Source: Alectoria sarmentosa (taxonomy: Eukaryota; Ascomycota; Lecanoromycetes; Lecanorales; Parmeliaceae). Taken from it: a stretch of 33,478 nt of DNA. A model generated the notes under the pieces. That model did not search any database and had not been told where the DNA came from. It worked only from the letters and a program-made list of their open reading frames with translations. Below, in pieces: positions 10,771 to 22,517 of the stretch. Where the stretch lies: contig WOGZ01000343.1 in assembly GCA_009733775.1 (NCBI GenBank), forward strand, positions 1 through 33,478. Reading direction: 5' to 3'. The translations under genes and the position numbers were made by a program. The stretch's first letter is position 1. Each line of letters starts with the position of its first letter.

Positions 10771-11802
10771 GGCCCAGGATGCGTCGCAGGTTTCTGTTGA
10801 ACAAAGGCTCCCCGCGAGTGAGCTTTGAAATGTTCCCAGACTACAAAGGAACATTGGAAGACATTTTAAATTACGGAAATTTACACTGACACTGCTACGC
10901 CAATAAAATACGCGGCAATGCGGGTAATATACGGAATACTTCAAAATCCTTATACTCTTATTTCACCGTTGTGATTGGTAGTCCTTTGCAATGCAACATC
11001 AACAATACGAAGCAGCTGAGTTTGCCGTCCTCGGGACACTTGATTCGCGAAACAAGTATCTGAATGGTAAGTGCATTCATACAAGCTTAAGATTTCCAAA
11101 TATGGAATGGTCCTCCAAATCCTTGAAAAGTTGGACATGGTGTCAATGATGCGAAAATGGTGAAAGGTCTGATTGCACAAGGACTTCTTATGGTTTTTGC
11201 CTCATGGGCAGATCAAAAGTTACTCTAAGCATGCAAACCCTGGCAAGCCTTGAGCAGTCTTGTTGGTTGGCACGTCAGCAAGGGGGACTGTTCAAAGTCA
11301 ATGAGCAGAACACTCTGCGTAACGATGTGTACATTCAAATTGCCCCGCTCAACGGAACCTTGATTCTCCTTCTCTACACGGAATCTTCGTCAATGGCAGT
11401 GGTGTACAGTAGGATGGCGCAGAGGAGACAAGTGCAAAGAAGACTGTCTGGGCGTGCTATGCGTTTCGCTCTGTTGTTGGTCTCCTAAAGATTGAAAGCC
11501 TGAAGAGCCTGCACTTTGAAGATTTATAAAACTGAAAAGATCTGAGACACCGTGTTCACTCACTGTTCAGTGCCATCGCATCCTGTTTATTAGTTGCCTT
11601 TCCAAGCGTCGTTGTGCTAACACAAAAATAGGCAAATACGAAGGATGATTACCCAAGGCGAAGGCGTCTCAAGAGACTCTGAATCCCATGGCGCTCAATA
11701 TGGAGAGGTGAAATGTCAGGAGAGCAGAAGTCTGACTTATCAAGCTCTGTTACAGTCGTGACGTCGCTACAGCAAGTCAAGAATTTGCGGCAACAAAGCG
11801 TT
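10771..11802. other. Intergenic: CEX1 promoter and GCD7 3' flank
   Basis: About 1.03 kb without a recognised gene. Open frames exist on both strands (for example 76 codons at 11180-10950 minus and 94 codons at 11204-11488 plus), but neither has a recognisable motif or convincing splice partners. A lineage-specific small gene cannot be excluded. Confidence 0.5.
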
Positions 11803-13366
11803 TCATTGGTCTACACTGATTCTATCAAACTCTATATCCTCAGTCCTGTAGTGATCTGCAATTATGCGATAAAGATAAGTAGGAGCGTGTCCACCTCTGA
11901 GATACACTATTAGTACTTTCAGTCCCACAGTTCGAGGCGGAAGTACTCACAAGTTCGTGATGTAGAGATCTACCAGTTCTGGAGGAACATAATCAAACAG
12001 AGGGTTCTCAACTTCGATCTTGTTCACCAGGCCTCCATCTTCATAGCCGGTTACTCTGCCTGGATCTCCATTTTCCATCAATGAATCAATATCGAAAGGA
12101 TAGACGGGGCTAAGCTTGTAGACCCCACTGAGCACGATGACTGGTATTCGATGCATACTCGCAGCTTTAGCAACGACCTTTGCACCTGCTGCGGCAACCA
12201 AACCCCCGTTTGGGAGCACGATATGAGTGTCAAGGATCACTTTGTTGACCCGTGACATCAAAGCAAACACAGCCGAGTCGGGTGTCAGGATCACTGTTAT
12301 GCCGGCTGCAGTCAGCGATTTCTGGAATGACTCTAGTCTCAACTCATCATCCGGCCCCCCGTTAGCTTTACCAATAACAGTAGCATGCGTGGATTCGTGG
12401 TCGTTGGGAAAGGCTTCGGCGTGAAACACGGTAAACCTTCGTTTGACGGCTGCCTTTAGGAGAAATTTTTGAACAGTGATTGAGGATGTGTGAGTGAGAA
12501 TGATCTCATTGGAATGGATGTGCTCTAAAGAGTAGCCGGCTATTTGGTCATCCGCTTGGTCCAATTCCTCAAGTATTTCCTGTATCCCAACAACGATTTC
12601 CGCCCCGAGGTCTTTGGCAGCAGTAAGGTTTGCGAGAGCCATAGTCGAAAGTGGTGGAAGGCTTCCAGGGGACTGCGAACCAGGAGTAGCCGTCGTTGAT
12701 GCTACATTCGATCTAGGGTGAGATAGCAAGCTAAACATAGATGTCACCACGGGACCATTGTTTGTGGTTGCATATGAAGCATGCGCTGTGAGAAGTGTAG
12801 GGCGTTCGAATGCTCCGTCTTCACCAGGTTCGAACGGAGGTTGGTCACCAGTACCTTGCCGCAGTGGGCTTGAGGAAAGAGCTCGTGAGACGGGCTCCAG
12901 TATTTTCGGGGCTCTTGAATCATGTTCCCCTGCAGACAGTGGCCGACTATGTGTGCCTGCATCGCTGCATCCATTGGTCTCATCGTCTCGATCCTCTTCC
13001 GCCTCTTCTCGGATGACGCCCAGAACTCGGCGTACTATGTTTCCAGTAGCCATCTCCCTCGGCTGTGCGGCTAACAATCGTTGTCCAACTTGTTGCACCC
13101 GTTCGATGAGTCCCGAGACGTCTGTGATCTTGAACGTCTCCACGACCCGGCGCAAGAGGTAAGCGGTAGCCATTGCACAGGATTTTGAGTCGTGAATTTG
13201 GCGTCTTTTTAGAAGACTGTTCCGATCAGCATTATTGTATTGCCACAGCTTCGAGTCCGTACAAAATTAGGTTCTCTACAGAGGACTCGATTGGAGTACC
13301 TCTGTTCCGAACGGATCTGGAGAAGGCTGTGAGACCCGGGGTCAGAACGCCTATTGAAGACGGCAT
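11803..13366 (-). CDS. GCD7: Translation initiation factor eIF2B subunit beta
   Basis: Exons 13366-13263, 13216-11951, 11896-11803; 487 aa. eIF2B is the guanine-nucleotide exchange factor for eIF2 and the target of the integrated stress response; beta is in its regulatory core. The N-terminal part has KRRQIHDSKSCAMATAYLLR, then a long Ser/Pro/Asp-rich insert (about residues 110-225), then the Rossmann-like domain with HSNEIILTHTSS, VILTPDSAVFALMSRVNKVI and GGLVAAAGAKVVAKAA. The final exon supplies GGHAPTYLYRIIADHY. A stop codon lies within the donor of intron 2 (11950-11897), so without splicing the protein would lose its conserved end. The start was chosen at 13366, in the short first exon, because it supplies the family's N-terminal helix; the ATG at 13173 would truncate it. 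Confidence 0.94.
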
Positions 13367-14002
13367 GATAGTGATGTCGTCGAATCTGTAAAGCTTTTGG
13401 GCCAGAATACCAACAGACTGAGAGGAGTTTGAAAACGAGTAGTTGCATGTGTATTGGCTTAGATGGCGGTGATTGGAGGGAGGCTGGCTGGCAGAACGGC
13501 GGTTCTAGGCTGTGTAGACGATCGGTGGAGGGATGAGCACTTGAAATTTATTTCTAAATGGATTTGCATCTGAAGAATATGTCAATTCAACATTCTGAAA
13601 AAGTTTGAAGAATTGAATAGTCAATGGTCGTAATTAGGTAGTCACTGACCGGGTTCGGATCCATGTGTTTTCCCAACCTCCCTCCCATCCTCTTCTCTAA
13701 GCCGTTTCCCTTCTCCCACACCACCGACCCCCTCAGCTCTATAGCGAGGAATTGAGCCTGCCAGGCCCGGAGTCACAGATATCGCAAACGTCTGATTGCG
13801 CATGCCATCTGGGAATTACCAATCCTAACACTCAGCAAGTGACAAATCCCTAACTTCGGGCCCGCAAGCTGGGGGCTAAACAACAGCTTCGTTCGGGCTG
13901 CGCATCTACTCAACGACTGCCTTTCTAGGGCACTATGAGTGACTGGGTACTTTCAGAAGACCAGTGACCCTAGTGCAGCAGTCTGATGGCTCTTCTCGGA
14001 CG
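13367..14002. promoter_or_regulatory. Divergent intergenic region between GCD7 and NEM1
   Basis: About 640 bases between two divergent start codons. A pyrimidine-rich stretch (about 13675-13735) and several GC-rich patches are visible, but no site I can assign to a named factor. Confidence 0.5.
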
Positions 14003-15666
14003 ATGAACTCCTTGAACATCTTGTCCGCTCGCGTCATTGGTCCAACCCCACCTCAAACGCCTACAACCAACAGGCCCAGGTCCTACAGTGATAGTAATCT
14101 GGGGAAAGGAAACACGGATAGCAGACCAAAGCGAAGTGCCAGTCAACATGTCAAAGGAGGTGTCACAGATACGATTGAGGAGAAGGAGTCGGGTACTATT
14201 AGCAGCGCAAATGCCGAAGATGACAGGAGTTTTGAGACGACGCCAGACGAGATGAGCGAGAAGACTCCGCTGCTCGCAGGGACTATGGGAACTGAACCTC
14301 CATCGAAACCTGGTTTAAAGTACAATAAACTTCGTTTAGCAGCAAAAAGGCTGGTACATGCTCTGACTGAGTCTCTAAAATGGATGCTTTCTACATTAGT
14401 GTCACCCGGCCTCTACATTGTCACAGGCTTTTATGACGATAAGGGCAGATTCTCTCCTTTACTGCCGGTACGCAAACTCTGCCGCGCTTTGCCGAAGCGT
14501 AACGGAAGGAAATCTACAGCACAGGCTGTTGGACTCTCGGGATCGCCAGATCCTCCAGATCTTGCAATCAATTTAAGCTTGGATCATAACTACGTGCGCC
14601 GGAGTTCACCGGTGAAAGAGCTCAGGCTCAAGTCCAAAGGCACCGACTCATTCTCTCCAGCTACCTCGGAATCCGAGGCTGATGTCGGAGGAAATCTCGT
14701 AATTCTTGACACGTCAACGGAAGAAAGATCAAGACTCCAAACATCATCCTCATCGGAGGACGTGCCGCAAGCGAGGAGGTCCATTCGCATAAAGTTGTAT
14801 AACGAAGACACGACTCGACGGCGGAAACAGAAAAAAGCAAGGGGAGATGCGGTACATGGGGCCGGTACTACAAGCCGCAGTGAACAACCTAGGCTTACAG
14901 TAGCCAACATAAAGTCGCCGACATCACCTGCATCGTCTCTGAGGCTTACTAAATATCCTCGCGATCCTGCTCCACCGCGACCCCTCATTCCTAGGCGGCA
15001 GCCTTCCTATTCAACTCAGACAGCTTCGACTAGACTCACGCAGAAAACACTGGTCATAGACTTAGATGAGACACTGATCCACAGCCTGGCCAAGGGGGGT
15101 AGAATGAGCAGCGGCCATATGGTAGAGGTCAAGCTAAATACGACCGTCGGGTATGGGGGAGCTACTCTTGGGCCCCAACATCCTATTCTCTACTACGTAC
15201 ATAAGCGCCCACACTGTGACGATTTTCTACGAAAAGTTTGCAAATGGTATAATCTTGTTGTCTTTACGGCCTCGGTCCAAGAGTATGCAGATCCCGTTAT
15301 CGATTGGCTTGAGCAAGAGCGAAAGTACTTTTCGGCGCGATACTACCGACAGCATTGTACCTTCAGGAATGGGGCATATATCAAGGATCTAAGCTCAGTG
15401 GAACCCGACCTGAGCAGGGTCATGATACTTGACAACAGCCCGTTGAGCTACATATTCCATGAAGGTAAAGTTTGTTACGCAAAACCGAAAATATGGTATC
15501 TAACTGGTCAAACATAGACAACGCAATACCGATCGAAGGTTGGATTAACGATCCCACGGATAACGATCTTCTACACCTCATTCCGGTCCTAGAGGCTCTG
15601 CAATATGTCACTGATGTCCGTGCTCTCTTGGCGTTGCGAAGAGGCGAAGTGGAAGCCTCACGTTGA
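14003..15666 (+). CDS. NEM1: NEM1-type HAD phosphatase (activator of lipin/Pah1)
   Basis: Exons 14003-15464 and 15518-15666; 536 aa. In yeast, Nem1-Spo7 at the ER/nuclear envelope dephosphorylates the phosphatidate phosphatase Pah1, shifting lipid flow towards triacylglycerol. The start MNSLNILSARV is the usual fungal one; an in-frame ATG at 13964 would add 13 residues. A Ser/Thr-rich N-terminal half contains a hydrophobic segment (WMLSTLVSPGLYIVTGF, about residues 130-146) that may anchor it. The C-terminal FCP/NIF domain has the catalytic DLDETLIHS at 353-361, then VYTAS-like FTASVQEYAD and MILDNSP. The last exon encodes DNAIPIEGWINDPTDNDLL, conserved in the family, confirming intron 15465-15517. 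Confidence 0.93.
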
Positions 15667-16027
15667 ACGTGCTTTGCATTTTGTTGAGCGAAGTTGAGAT
15701 AGAGCAGCTCGGAGATTTAGCTTCTCGTTCACACTCCCACAAGTCGTCGGTGATTTTCAACAATGACTGATGGTTCCAATTTTGAATACGACCTTACCAT
15801 TATTCTCCATGCCCGGTGCTGTCAATCAGACAGATTCTTCGTATTGTAGAGCCTTTAAGCGGATCGAATGGCATTTTTGGAGTGCTTCCTTGAATCTAGA
15901 ACCTCAAGTGTTGCTTCACTGTTGCCAAAACAAACGGTAGAGAGTTGCAAGTTCGACTCGCACCTTTTTCTTGACATAACGATACCCCGCTTCCTCGTTA
16001 TCGTTCAGGCATTGAACTTTCACACTC
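15667..16027. promoter_or_regulatory. Intergenic: NEM1 3' flank and SHB17 promoter
   Basis: About 360 bases between two genes in the same orientation. A tRNA-like TTCGACTC at 15952 followed by a T run was examined and is not part of a foldable tRNA. Nothing else stands out. Confidence 0.5.
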
Positions 16028-17025
16028 ATGGCCGCCGACAAAACACCCCGGGTCTTTCTTGCCCGACATGGTTTGCCACTTCTTGTTTCTACTATTACGT
16101 CTCATGCTAATGGCGGTATAGGTCAGACCGAGTGGAGCATCAACGGGAGGTGAAAATTCCTGGGGCAATTTTGCGCGAAGACCACGCGAAGCGGTAGAAC
16201 AATCTTTGACAATCTACTGCAGATGGACCGGTACCACGGACCTACCTCTTACTGCCGCCGGCGAAGCCCAGGTTTCAAGATCAGCGGTCAAATTGATTGG
16301 TGATGGCATGTTGATTGACCCAGTAAAGCTCGCTTTGGTCCTTATAAGCCCAATGCAAAGGGCCCGTAAGACATACGAGCTGATGTTTGCGCCTACCACG
16401 CGACAAACACTGCTCAAATCCAAAGCTATTGTCACGTCGGAACTGACTGAATGGAACTATGGGGACTATGAAGGCTTGACGACCAAAGAAATCAGAGAAT
16501 TGAGAGAGAAGCGGGGCTTAAACGATAAGAATTGGGATCACTTTAGGGATGGATGTGAAGGGGGAGAGTAGGTTTTGTAACATACCAAGAAATGGCGGTT
16601 GTTGACTGATGCTGCAATCCAGATCCCCTGAACAATTAGTAGAGAGATTGGATAGCATTGTTGAACGGATACGTGAGATCCAAAAGCCAAACATGCATGG
16701 TGAGAACGCCTGCGATGTTCTCCTGGTAAGTCCAAGAAGCTTTGGTTTTCCTTGGCGCAATTGAACTGAATCTTCTTGCATTCGTTGACTCCGTCGATAT
16801 AAGGTCGCGCATGGCCACTGTCTCAGGGCTTTTGCCAGACGCTGGCTCAACTACCCTATAGATTTCCCTCTGTCGGCGATGCTCGAGCCTGGCGGCATTG
16901 GTATTCTCAGGTATCTAATCTTTGACCGCGGGCTTCGTGACACAAGCCTGGTGTTGACATACAATAGCTATCAGCATCATAACATCAACGAGCCCGCCTT
17001 CTTGCTTGGTATGGCGCTTCCGTAG
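16028..17025 (+). CDS. SHB17: Sedoheptulose-1,7-bisphosphatase, histidine phosphatase family
   Basis: Six exons: 16028-16070, 16122-16149, 16223-16567, 16623-16725, 16804-16910, 16968-17025; 227 aa. Shb17 hydrolyses sedoheptulose-1,7-bisphosphate to sedoheptulose-7-phosphate in riboneogenesis. The phosphate-binding RHG is at residues 13-15 (ARHGQTEWS) and the second catalytic His is in VAHGHCLRAF (His176). The middle has TDLPLTAAGE, ISPMQRARKT, EWNYGDYEGLTTKEI and WDHFRDGCEGGE; the end has LEPGGIGILSYQHHNINEPAF, matching the yeast enzyme's layout. Every joint is GT-AG and frame-consistent, with introns of 51-78 nt. The protein is somewhat shorter than the yeast protein. It is tail-to-tail with the broken gene at 17221. 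Confidence 0.93.
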
Positions 17026-17220
17026 GCGGTCGAAAGAGACAGCAGTAGGGTTATGAAACTGACAGCGGATTGACGAATGCATACTGCATGGTGGGAATCC
17101 AATCCAACCAACCAATAGAATGCCTGGAAGGGAGTACCACAGAGCCCAAGTATTGACTGTGATGTGGGCATCCAGGCTGCAATCAGTAGGCAAGTAATAG
17201 ATTCCAGAGATTTCAAACGT

Positions 17221-17587
17221 TCAAATGTCTTTATCCTTGAGGTTCAGCCGCTCTTCAATGACCGATACCATTTCGCTCCACTCCCGCATTGCGTCATCTC
17301 CTGCATCTCCAGAAGCCAAAGTTCTCCATAGGTCTCAATAGCTCAATCCATCCATTGTGCTCTTCGTCAATGGCCCAGTCTTCTTCCAGCACCTGAATTT
17401 GGTTTCTGGTGACGGGATGCCTCCACATCGCTGTGTTCATTGCTGAACGATACGTTTCTTCCTACTACCTTCAATTTTCCCAGTATTGTCCCAGGCCCGT
17501 ACCACAGATAGCAGCAAGCTATCCGCTAGACCGGCGGTCATCTTTACCACTGAATTTGCCAACAATGAAGCAATCACGAGAATATCT
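17221..17587 (-). pseudogene. Phosphopantothenoylcysteine decarboxylase remnant (CAB3/SIS2/VHS3 family)
   Basis: Only the C-terminal part remains, on the minus strand and in three frames. Frame one (from 17587) reads DILVIASLLANSVVKM and VVRAWDNTGK, corresponding to the family's DILVIAPLSANTLAKI and RAWD regions. A frame break near 17441 destroys the VAPA block before MNTAMWRHPVTRNQIQVLEE. A second shift near 17320 leads to TLASGDAGDDAMREWSEMV, ending LNLKDKDI and a TGA at 17223-17221. The family decarboxylates phosphopantothenoylcysteine in CoA synthesis. The 5' side stops where AT-rich DNA and an inverted repeat begin, so the rest is lost or unrecognisable. P-to-S and S-to-L differences fit C-to-T changes but are too few to prove RIP. 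Confidence 0.8.
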
Positions 17588-17864
17588 AATTTAATAATAA
17601 TGAAAAAGAACATATATGTTTTTAAAACGAAAGCGTGATATAAGAAAAAAGAAAAGCAATAAACAATACGCGTTTTATTATTATTATGTAAATTTTTTAT
17701 TAATTAAAACTTATAATTATATCGATTTAACGATTTGTCGATATAATATATTAGCGTTAATTGAAATTTAAAAGATATTCGCGTTTTATTTATTACTTTT
17801 CTTTTTTCTTATATCACGTTTTCGTTTCAAAAACATTTATATTCTTTTTTATTATTATTAAATT
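17588..17864. repeat. Inverted repeat, two 85-bp arms with a 107-bp spacer
   Basis: Arms at 17588-17672 and 17780-17864 are reverse complements over 85 bases with 8 mismatches and no gaps by hand alignment; 6 of the 8 are transitions. The shared core includes CGTGATATAAGAAAAAAG. The left arm begins at the break in the decarboxylase remnant. It could be a small TIR element (MITE-like), the end of a larger degraded element, or a fold-back. I could not find a clear target-site duplication, and the sequence is too AT-rich to name a superfamily. Confidence 0.8.
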
Positions 17865-20424
17865 TTAACGTATAATCTCTTATTTAATATATAAAAATTT
17901 AAAAAAATTTGAAAAAAATTTAATTAATACGAAAAAAAATTTGAAAATATTAATCGAAATTATATATTTAAATATTATTTAAACGAAATTATATTTTTTA
18001 TTACGAAAAAATAATAATAATAATGATAATAAATAAAATGTTAATAAAGTTTTTCGTTTTTCTTTTCGTTTTTCTTTTTATATAAAAAATCGAAATTTAT
18101 CAAAACGTTTTAATAAATTAAATAAAGTTTTATAAAAAAAATTAAACGAAAAAAATCGCGTGTTAAAAAAGTGATCGCCTCGCGTTTAAAATTAATAATA
18201 AAAATTATTAAAATTACTATTTTAAATTAAATAATTATTATTATTTTAAAAGCATTTTATTATTAAATAATAAGTTTATCGAAATATATATATAATTTAA
18301 ATATCGTTTTATTTATATTCGTATATAAAATTTTAATATAAAAAAAAATTCGAAAACGATTTTTTAATAAATTATATATTTTTTATATATATATATTTTT
18401 TTATAATTATTATTATAGTTATTTTTTATATATATTATTATAATTTTATTATTTATTTTATTTAAAAATATTTGCGAAATAAAATTGACGAAAAAGATTT
18501 TATTAAATTTATTTATAAATATTAAACTTTTTGCGATTAAATAATTAAATAATGATAAAATATTTAATAATCTTTTTTTTTATAAATTTCGAAAAAAATA
18601 AATATATAAAACGCGATATATAATTTACTTTAAACGCTTTTAATATAAATATAAAAAAATTCGTAAGTTTTCGTAAATTAATTAAAAATATATTTAACAA
18701 TTTTTTTTTCTCGCGAAGTTTTCGTATATAAATTAGCTTTTTTTTATTATAATAAAATAATAAAATATTGAAGTTTTTTTTCGAAAAAATATATTATAAA
18801 ATAAAAAATATTATAAACGTTATTAATAAAAAATTTAATAACGAGAAAAAGATATTTATTAAAATAATATTAATAAATAAATAAATAAAAACGCAAAGAA
18901 AATGTTTTAATTTTTATTATTTTAATTATTTTTTAAATAAACGCATAAACGTTATTAATCACATTATTAATAATAATAATTAAAATTTCGATTTTATATA
19001 CATTTTTTGATTATAATTAATATATCGTTTAAAACGAATTCGATAATAAAATAATTATAAATTTAAATGCGATTATAAAAAATAATTTATTAAACGCGAA
19101 AAATAACGAAAACGAAAATATAATTAAGATTATAAAAATAAAAATCTTTAAAGTTGTTATTACGTAAACATTTTTTCGTATAAATAAAAATAAATAAAAA
19201 ATTATATTTCGTAATTTCAATTTTAATAAATTAATTTCATTTATATTATTAATTATTTATAAACGAAATATAAATAATTTTAATTAATTATAATATATTT
19301 ATTTTAAAACAAATATACGAACGTATTCGCTTTTAAATAATTTTTGTAAATCTTAATATAATGAAACAACGTTGAAAAAAATTAAAAGTTATATATATTA
19401 AATCTTTTTGCGAAGTAATATATAAAAAAATTAACGTAATATAAAAAAAATTTAATTTCAACGAAATTTAATTAAACGAACTAATTAAATTTATGAAAAA
19501 AATTATTTTCGATAATAAATATTATATATTTAATATAATATTATAACGAAGATTATTACATTTTTTAATTCTTTTTTAAAAAAAATCACATTTTTTTTTT
19601 TATATATTAAAAAAAAATTGGTTTTTTTTTCTTTGAAAATATAATTAAGATTATAAATTATATTTTTTTTATATATATACATTTAATATATAATAATTTA
19701 TCTTATAATTAATTTTAATAAAATCGTTATATATTTATTTAATAAAAATTTCTCAAAAAAGAATAAAATTATTTAACATTCGAATTTAATAATTTATTTT
19801 TCAAATTTTCACGAATTCTTTTTTTATTATAACGTAATTTTTCGTATAATATTTTTTTAATTTATTCATTTTCGATTTTCTTTTTTTTTATAATTATTCA
19901 AAAATAATTTCGTTTTTTAATTAATTTTATTCAATTTTTAGTTTATTATTAAAAAAAAAAAAAAAAAAAAAACGATATACGCATTAATTTAAATTATAAC
20001 AAATAACATATTTTTCGATTTATAAATTTAAATGCAAAATTGTTTTAATAATTAAAATTAATTAATTAATTAACTAATTATATATTCGTTTTTAATATAA
20101 ATTTTCAAAAAATTTAAATTAAAAATATAATTATTACGTATATCGTTAAAAGACTTTTTATAAAAAATAATAAATTATATTTTAATGAAAACTTTTACGT
20201 TTATTTAACATTATTCGTTTTTAATTAATAATTATTTATATTTTTAAACGAATCGCGTAACGATAAATGATAAATATTATAGTAATTTTTCACGAAATTT
20301 AAAATATAATCGATAATCTTGAACTCAATTTTTTTTTAAACGTTTATAAAAAAGCTTTTTTTTAATCGAATTAAATATCGTTATATTAATAAAAATTTTA
20401 AAATATTAATATAAAAATTTCATT

Positions 20425-20456
<32 letters not shown>

Positions 20457-21640
20457 ATCGAATTTTTTTATCGAATTTTTTTTTCATATTTTTATACTTT
20501 TAATTTTTTTTATTAATTAATATATATAATATTATTATAAATTATTATTAAAAATCGCAATAATTATATAATTAATAATTAAATCGATATTTTCAAAATC
20601 GATTTTAATTTATATAACGTTTCGATATATAAATGCGTTATTATTATATATTTTAATTCTTTAAACGTAATAAATATTTATTTTAATTTATAATCGAAAT
20701 CGTTATAAAATAACGATATTAAATTAAATTGTTTTGTTAATCGATTAAACGATTAAAAATTTATATAAATATATTAACGAAAAAGATTCAATCGATTAAA
20801 TTTTAATTTTAAATAAATATTAATTTTTTTTAATATTTTAATTATAAAACGATGAAATTTTAAACTACGTTTTTGAATTATTTTTAAAAGTATATTTATA
20901 ATAAAAATTTTATTTTTAAAATTAAAAACATCGATATTATTATTATTATAAATTTCGATAATTTTTTAAATAAATATATATTTAAAATAAATATTTATAA
21001 TGCGTTATTTAAACGTTTTTTTAAATATAATATTAAAATTATTAAACGTAATAATAATAAAATGAAAATAATATATATATATATACGATTATTTTAAAAT
21101 AAATATTAAATATTAGATAATAGTTATTTAAATATAATAAAAAATAAAAAATAATAATTAAATAAACGTTTAAAAGTTATTATTTCGATAATAAATAATT
21201 AAATTAAATTTTTAAATATTAATTATTTAAGTTTATAATAATAATTTTAATAATTTTAAATAATAACTTTTTTTATTTTTAAATAATAAAATAATGCGTT
21301 AAATAATATTTAATATAATTAAAAATATTAAGTAAATAATCGAAAAAATTAATAATAATAATTATAATATAATTAAATTAAAAACATTTAAATAATAATA
21401 ATAAGAAATTAAATTAAATAAATTTTTAATAAAATTCGTTTTTAACGACGACGAAATATTTTTATATTTTATAATAAAACGCGAAATTTATTATTATATT
21501 TATATAAATTTCGCTTTAATTAATAATAATGTTAATAAATTTTAATAAAAAACTTATAAATCTTTCTCGCTTTTTTTAAAAAACGATAATAAAATTATTA
21601 ATAATAATAACGAAATCGTAATAACATAAAACCTTAATTC
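17588..21640. other. AT-rich, gene-free block (RIP-like isochore)
   Basis: About 4 kb of very low GC (7 of 60 bases in 18001-18060 by hand count). Nearly all cytosines are in CpG, while CpA and TpG are scarce, as expected where repeat-induced point mutation has turned CpA into TpA. No open frame is long enough to support a gene. A run of 22 A at 19951-19972 and an (AT)n tract near 20429-20450 are visible. The block is best read as heavily mutated transposon-derived DNA whose original identity is lost. Confidence 0.85.
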
Positions 21641-21914
21641 GATATAACGGGCATTTCATTTCGATTCAATCATTTTAAAAGATTGTTAACGATATTTTAT
21701 TTAACATTGATTGAGGTTTAAAGCCAATCAAGACGCGCCCTCTCTTTACTAATCAGAGGCTTGTGGCTGCATCGACTTAACGACTCTCCTGTGCTGTACA
21801 CTAGCGCTGGCTGAGGTTTGAAAGGTATCTCGCTTAGTCCCTCTAAATTGCGTCATCGGCTCACTAGATCTAGAATTCGCATACAGTCTTCTTTCGATTT
21901 TCCGTACATTGAAG

Positions 21915-22517
21915 ATGATGTCAAGAACGATAATATCGCAGGTGAGTTTTGTTCGGTGCATGAATGGTCAATATGCTGAACAGTGTAGGGATTCCGTCTT
22001 GCATCGCGGCCCATTGGGGGTATACTCTCCAAACCTTTTATGCGCGTCACGCCATCACAATCACGACTGCTGTCAACAGAGACAAGAGCAGCCATAGACA
22101 CAGCTGTGGCCTCGAACTCGGTCGTACTATTCATGAAGGGTACGCCAGAGACACCACAATGTGGATTCTCGAAAGCGAGCATACAGATTCTTGGGTTGCA
22201 AGGTGTGGACCCGAACAAGTTCTCTGCTTTCAACGTCCTGGAAGATGAGGAGCTTAGGCAAGGTGCGAGCTTACATTATAAACTGCCCGTGAGGCTCATC
22301 CAGTATGTACTGACATTCCTGCTTAGGTTTGAAAGAATACTCCGACTGGCCTACCATACCACAGCTTTACGTAGGCAATGAATTTGTCGGAGGATGTGAC
22401 ATATTAATGTCGATGCATCAGAACGGAGAGCTTTCGAAGATGTTGGAGGAGAAGGGTGTTCTTGTCCCTGCAGAATCATCGTCGGAAGCACCTTCAGAGG
22501 TACCTGCGCAATCGTGA
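21915..22517 (+). CDS. GRX5: Monothiol glutaredoxin, mitochondrial, GRX5 type
   Basis: Exons 21915-21941, 21989-22262, 22327-22517; 163 aa. Grx5 transfers Fe-S clusters from the Isu scaffold in mitochondria. The monothiol motif CGFS is at residues 67-70, preceded by VVLFMKGTPETPQ; the glutathione-binding WPTIPQLYVGNEFVGGCDI follows. The N-terminal 35 or so residues have several Arg/Lys and no acidic residue, as in a mitochondrial presequence. The first exon is 27 nt; a second ATG follows directly. Introns are 47 and 64 nt. The C-terminal tail is Ser/Glu/Pro-rich. It sits about 270 bases from the edge of the AT-rich block and looks intact. Confidence 0.94.

Noticed and set aside
10950..11180. 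76-codon minus-strand frame with a weak leucine-rich look
   Set aside because: The resemblance to a leucine-rich repeat is limited to a few residues and the flanks do not continue it.
11204..11488. 94-codon open frame upstream of CEX1
   Set aside because: No recognisable motif, no convincing splice partner, and similar-sized chance frames occur throughout the window.
13173..13366. Start of eIF2B beta at the ATG at 13173
   Set aside because: A short upstream exon joined by a frame-consistent intron supplies the conserved KRRQIHDSKSCA segment, so the gene starts at 13366.
15940..15980. Possible tRNA 3' half (TTCGACTC followed by a T run)
   Set aside because: The bases on either side of TTCGACTC do not form a T-stem, and no acceptor, D or anticodon arm can be found upstream.
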